A stretch of 64,000 nucleotides of DNA from positions 124,001 through 188,000 of the forward strand of contig DATATI010000020.1 in NCBI GenBank assembly GCA_036268875.1, in the 5' to 3' direction. The translations under genes and the position numbers were made by a program. Under the pieces are notes generated by a model. The model had not been told where the DNA came from. It was given only the letters and a program-made list of their open reading frames with translations, and did not search any database. The stretch's first letter is position 1. Each line of letters starts with the position of its first letter. Of this stretch, positions 62,611 through 64,000 are shown piece by piece. Origin of the DNA: Polyangia bacterium. Its GTDB lineage: Bacteria > Myxococcota_A > Polyangia > Fen-1088.

Positions 62611-64000
62611 CTAATTGGGCGCCGCCAAAAGCTCACGCTCGGCGTCGCGCAGCGTCTGCCGCCATTCCTGATCGGCGGGCACCGCGGCCACGGCGCGCCG
62701 GTACAGCTTCACCGCATCGCCGATACGGCCCACCCGGCGCAGGTGGTCACCGTAATCGACCAGCGTCTGGTGGCAACCGTCGTGATCGTGGCGCAACGCC
62801 GCCTCGAACAGCTCGGTGGCGCGGGTGGTGTTGCCGGCGTGGCCGTGTTCGACGGCGGCCTGGTGCAAGGCCCAATGATCGTCCGGCTCGATGACCAGCG
62901 CCTGGTCATACGCCTCGGCGGCGTCGCCGTGACGTTCCATCTCGGCGTAGATGTCGCCCCGAATGGCCGCCAGAAAGAAGGGATCGCCGCCGCGATCGGT
63001 GGCGGTGGTGATGGCCTCCAGCGCTTCCAGCGTGCGTCCTTGTTCCAGCAGCACCTGGGCCAGCTTGGCGAAACCCAGCCCGTACGTCCCGTCGGTGTCC
63101 ACCACCTTGCGAAACGCCGTCTCGGCGCCGCGCAGATCGCTGGCCTCGAGATATGCATCGCCGAGCTCCCGCCAACCCTCGACGAGAAAAGGGTTCAGCA
63201 CGGTCGCCTTGCGGGCAACCTCCAGAGCGTCTTTGTCGCGCGTGGCATTCAGCGCCTCGGCCAGCATCGCCTGGGCGATGCCGAGTTCCGCCACCCGCGG
63301 CTCGTTCAGCGCCGCGCGTGCCTCGCGCACCGCCTGTTCCGCGGTGCCAGCCTCCAGTGACTCGCGCGCCTGGTGCAGGCCCTTGAGCGCCGCTTGCTGG
63401 CTGGGCCCGAAGGTCAGCAAGCGGGCCACGTCGGGATCGTCGGGCACCAGCGCCTTGACGATGCGCAACCCAACCTCGGCCGTCGTCGACGGAGAATCAG
63501 CGCCCATGGCCGCCACCGCTTCCGCGCGCCAGAACGCCGCGGTGGCCGTCGCCGCCGCGCCCAGCACCCGACGGGCCGCCGTCATCCCCGCGGCGTCGCC
63601 CCGCTCGGCCGCCAGCGTGAACACCAGCGCCGCGGCGTCCAGGCGGGCGTCGTCGTCGCGGGTGGCCAGCGGCTCCAGCGACATGGCGTCTTCGAAGGCG
63701 CGTTCGGCGGTGGTCCAGTCGCCGGTGCGCACGGCCCGCATCCCCACGGTCAGCAACAGCGCCGGCGTGGGCGGCACCGCCACCCGCAGCGCCGCCATCA
63801 GTGTCTCGTCAATCTCCGCTTCGCGGCCGGCGCGTTCTTGCAACTCGGCCACGTCCAGCCAGTGGTCGGCCATCCCCGGATCGCGCCGCGCGCGTTCGCG
63901 GGCCAGGGCCAGCGGATCCGATTCGCTGGCCGTGCCGGCGCCGAGCTCGCCGCACAGGACGTGCAGAAAACGCAGGAACGACGTGCCGACGCGATCGACG
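62611..64000 (-). CDS. TPR-repeat protein, N-terminus beyond window
   Basis: The frame is open from the stop at 62611 to the window edge; no start is needed inside, since the codons before ATG 63873 continue as protein-like sequence (GTSFLRFLHVLCGELG). At least 460 residues are visible, with tetratricopeptide repeats (FLVEGWRELGDAYLEASDLR, GLGFAKLAQVLLEQGRTLEA and HWALHQAAVEHGHAGNTTRA). It probably scaffolds proteins. Another, larger region may lie upstream. It is directly upstream of cysD with 42 bp between them. Confidence 0.8.
   Translation of the reverse strand, partial: VDRVGTSFLRFLHVLCGELGAGTASESDPLALARERARRDPGMADHWLDVAELQERAGREAEIDETLMAALRVAVPPTPALLLTVGMRAVRTGDWTTAERAFEDAMSLEPLATRDDDARLDAAALVFTLAAERGDAAGMTAARRVLGAAATATAAFWRAEAVAAMGADSPSTTAEVGLRIVKALVPDDPDVARLLTFGPSQQAALKGLHQARESLEAGTAEQAVREARAALNEPRVAELGIAQAMLAEALNATRDKDALEVARKATVLNPFLVEGWRELGDAYLEASDLRGAETAFRKVVDTDGTYGLGFAKLAQVLLEQGRTLEALEAITTATDRGGDPFFLAAIRGDIYAEMERHGDAAEAYDQALVIEPDDHWALHQAAVEHGHAGNTTRATELFEAALRHDHDGCHQTLVDYGDHLRRVGRIGDAVKLYRRAVAAVPADQEWRQTLRDAERELLAAPN

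Overview
The window is very G+C-rich and densely coding, with strong third-position G/C bias. It reads like chromosomal DNA of a myxobacterium or close relative (Myxococcota, Polyangia-like). The evidence is circumstantial: many secreted lipoproteins with Gly/Thr/Ser-rich linkers after the lipobox, discoidin-, CBM6- and RHS-containing surface proteins, an NtrC-type two-component pair, paired M16 peptidases, and HTTM proteins. I saw no rRNA, tRNA, CRISPR array, insertion sequence or phage module.

Layout. 1-10.5 kb: surface and secreted proteins (a broken RHS/discoidin lipoprotein, a secreted unknown, a CE2-like SGNH esterase, a TPR lipoprotein, a tandem FKBP and a beta-propeller/CBM6 lipoprotein) around serC. 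10.5-11.1 kb: a gene-free stretch with a GT-rich tract. 11.1-26.5 kb: crcB, a full-length Lhr helicase, an M16 peptidase pair, nagA, a MiaE-like hydroxylase with an ATP-dependent DNA ligase, a methyltransferase, a GST and aconitase. 26.5-34.7 kb: membrane proteins, namely two tandem HTTM paralogues (one with an embedded DCC thiol-redox domain), a coiled-coil protein facing a probably truncated lipoprotein, a DUF2079 protein and a GT2 glycosyltransferase. 34.8-39.3 kb: a sensor kinase / sigma-54 regulator / GIDE-like operon and a BolA-Grx4 pair. 39.3-47 kb: a discoidin-polytopic membrane fusion, a lipoprotein with a predicted caspase-fold peptidase domain, hemD and an M28-PDZ peptidase. 47-64 kb: a SEC-C/TPR protein, a GGQ rescue-type factor, ilvBH, a lipoprotein, folB, def, ribA-mrp-pssA, a GST, a UvrD/PcrA helicase, a DUF1684 protein, cysND and a partial TPR protein.

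How genes work together. Clear functional units are ilvB-ilvH (branched-chain amino acids), cysD-cysN (sulfate activation), ribA-mrp-pssA (riboflavin entry step, Fe-S carrier, phosphatidylserine synthesis), the M16 pair, bolA-grx4 (Fe-S/iron handling) and the kinase-regulator pair. The most unusual items are the HTTM/DCC pair, the clan-CD-like peptidase lipoprotein, the discoidin-headed polytopic membrane protein, an mrp gene whose only sensible start is ATT, and a CysN whose C-terminal APS-kinase-like domain has lost key P-loop residues. No single multi-gene system is certain to be new; the HTTM/DCC operon is the best candidate.
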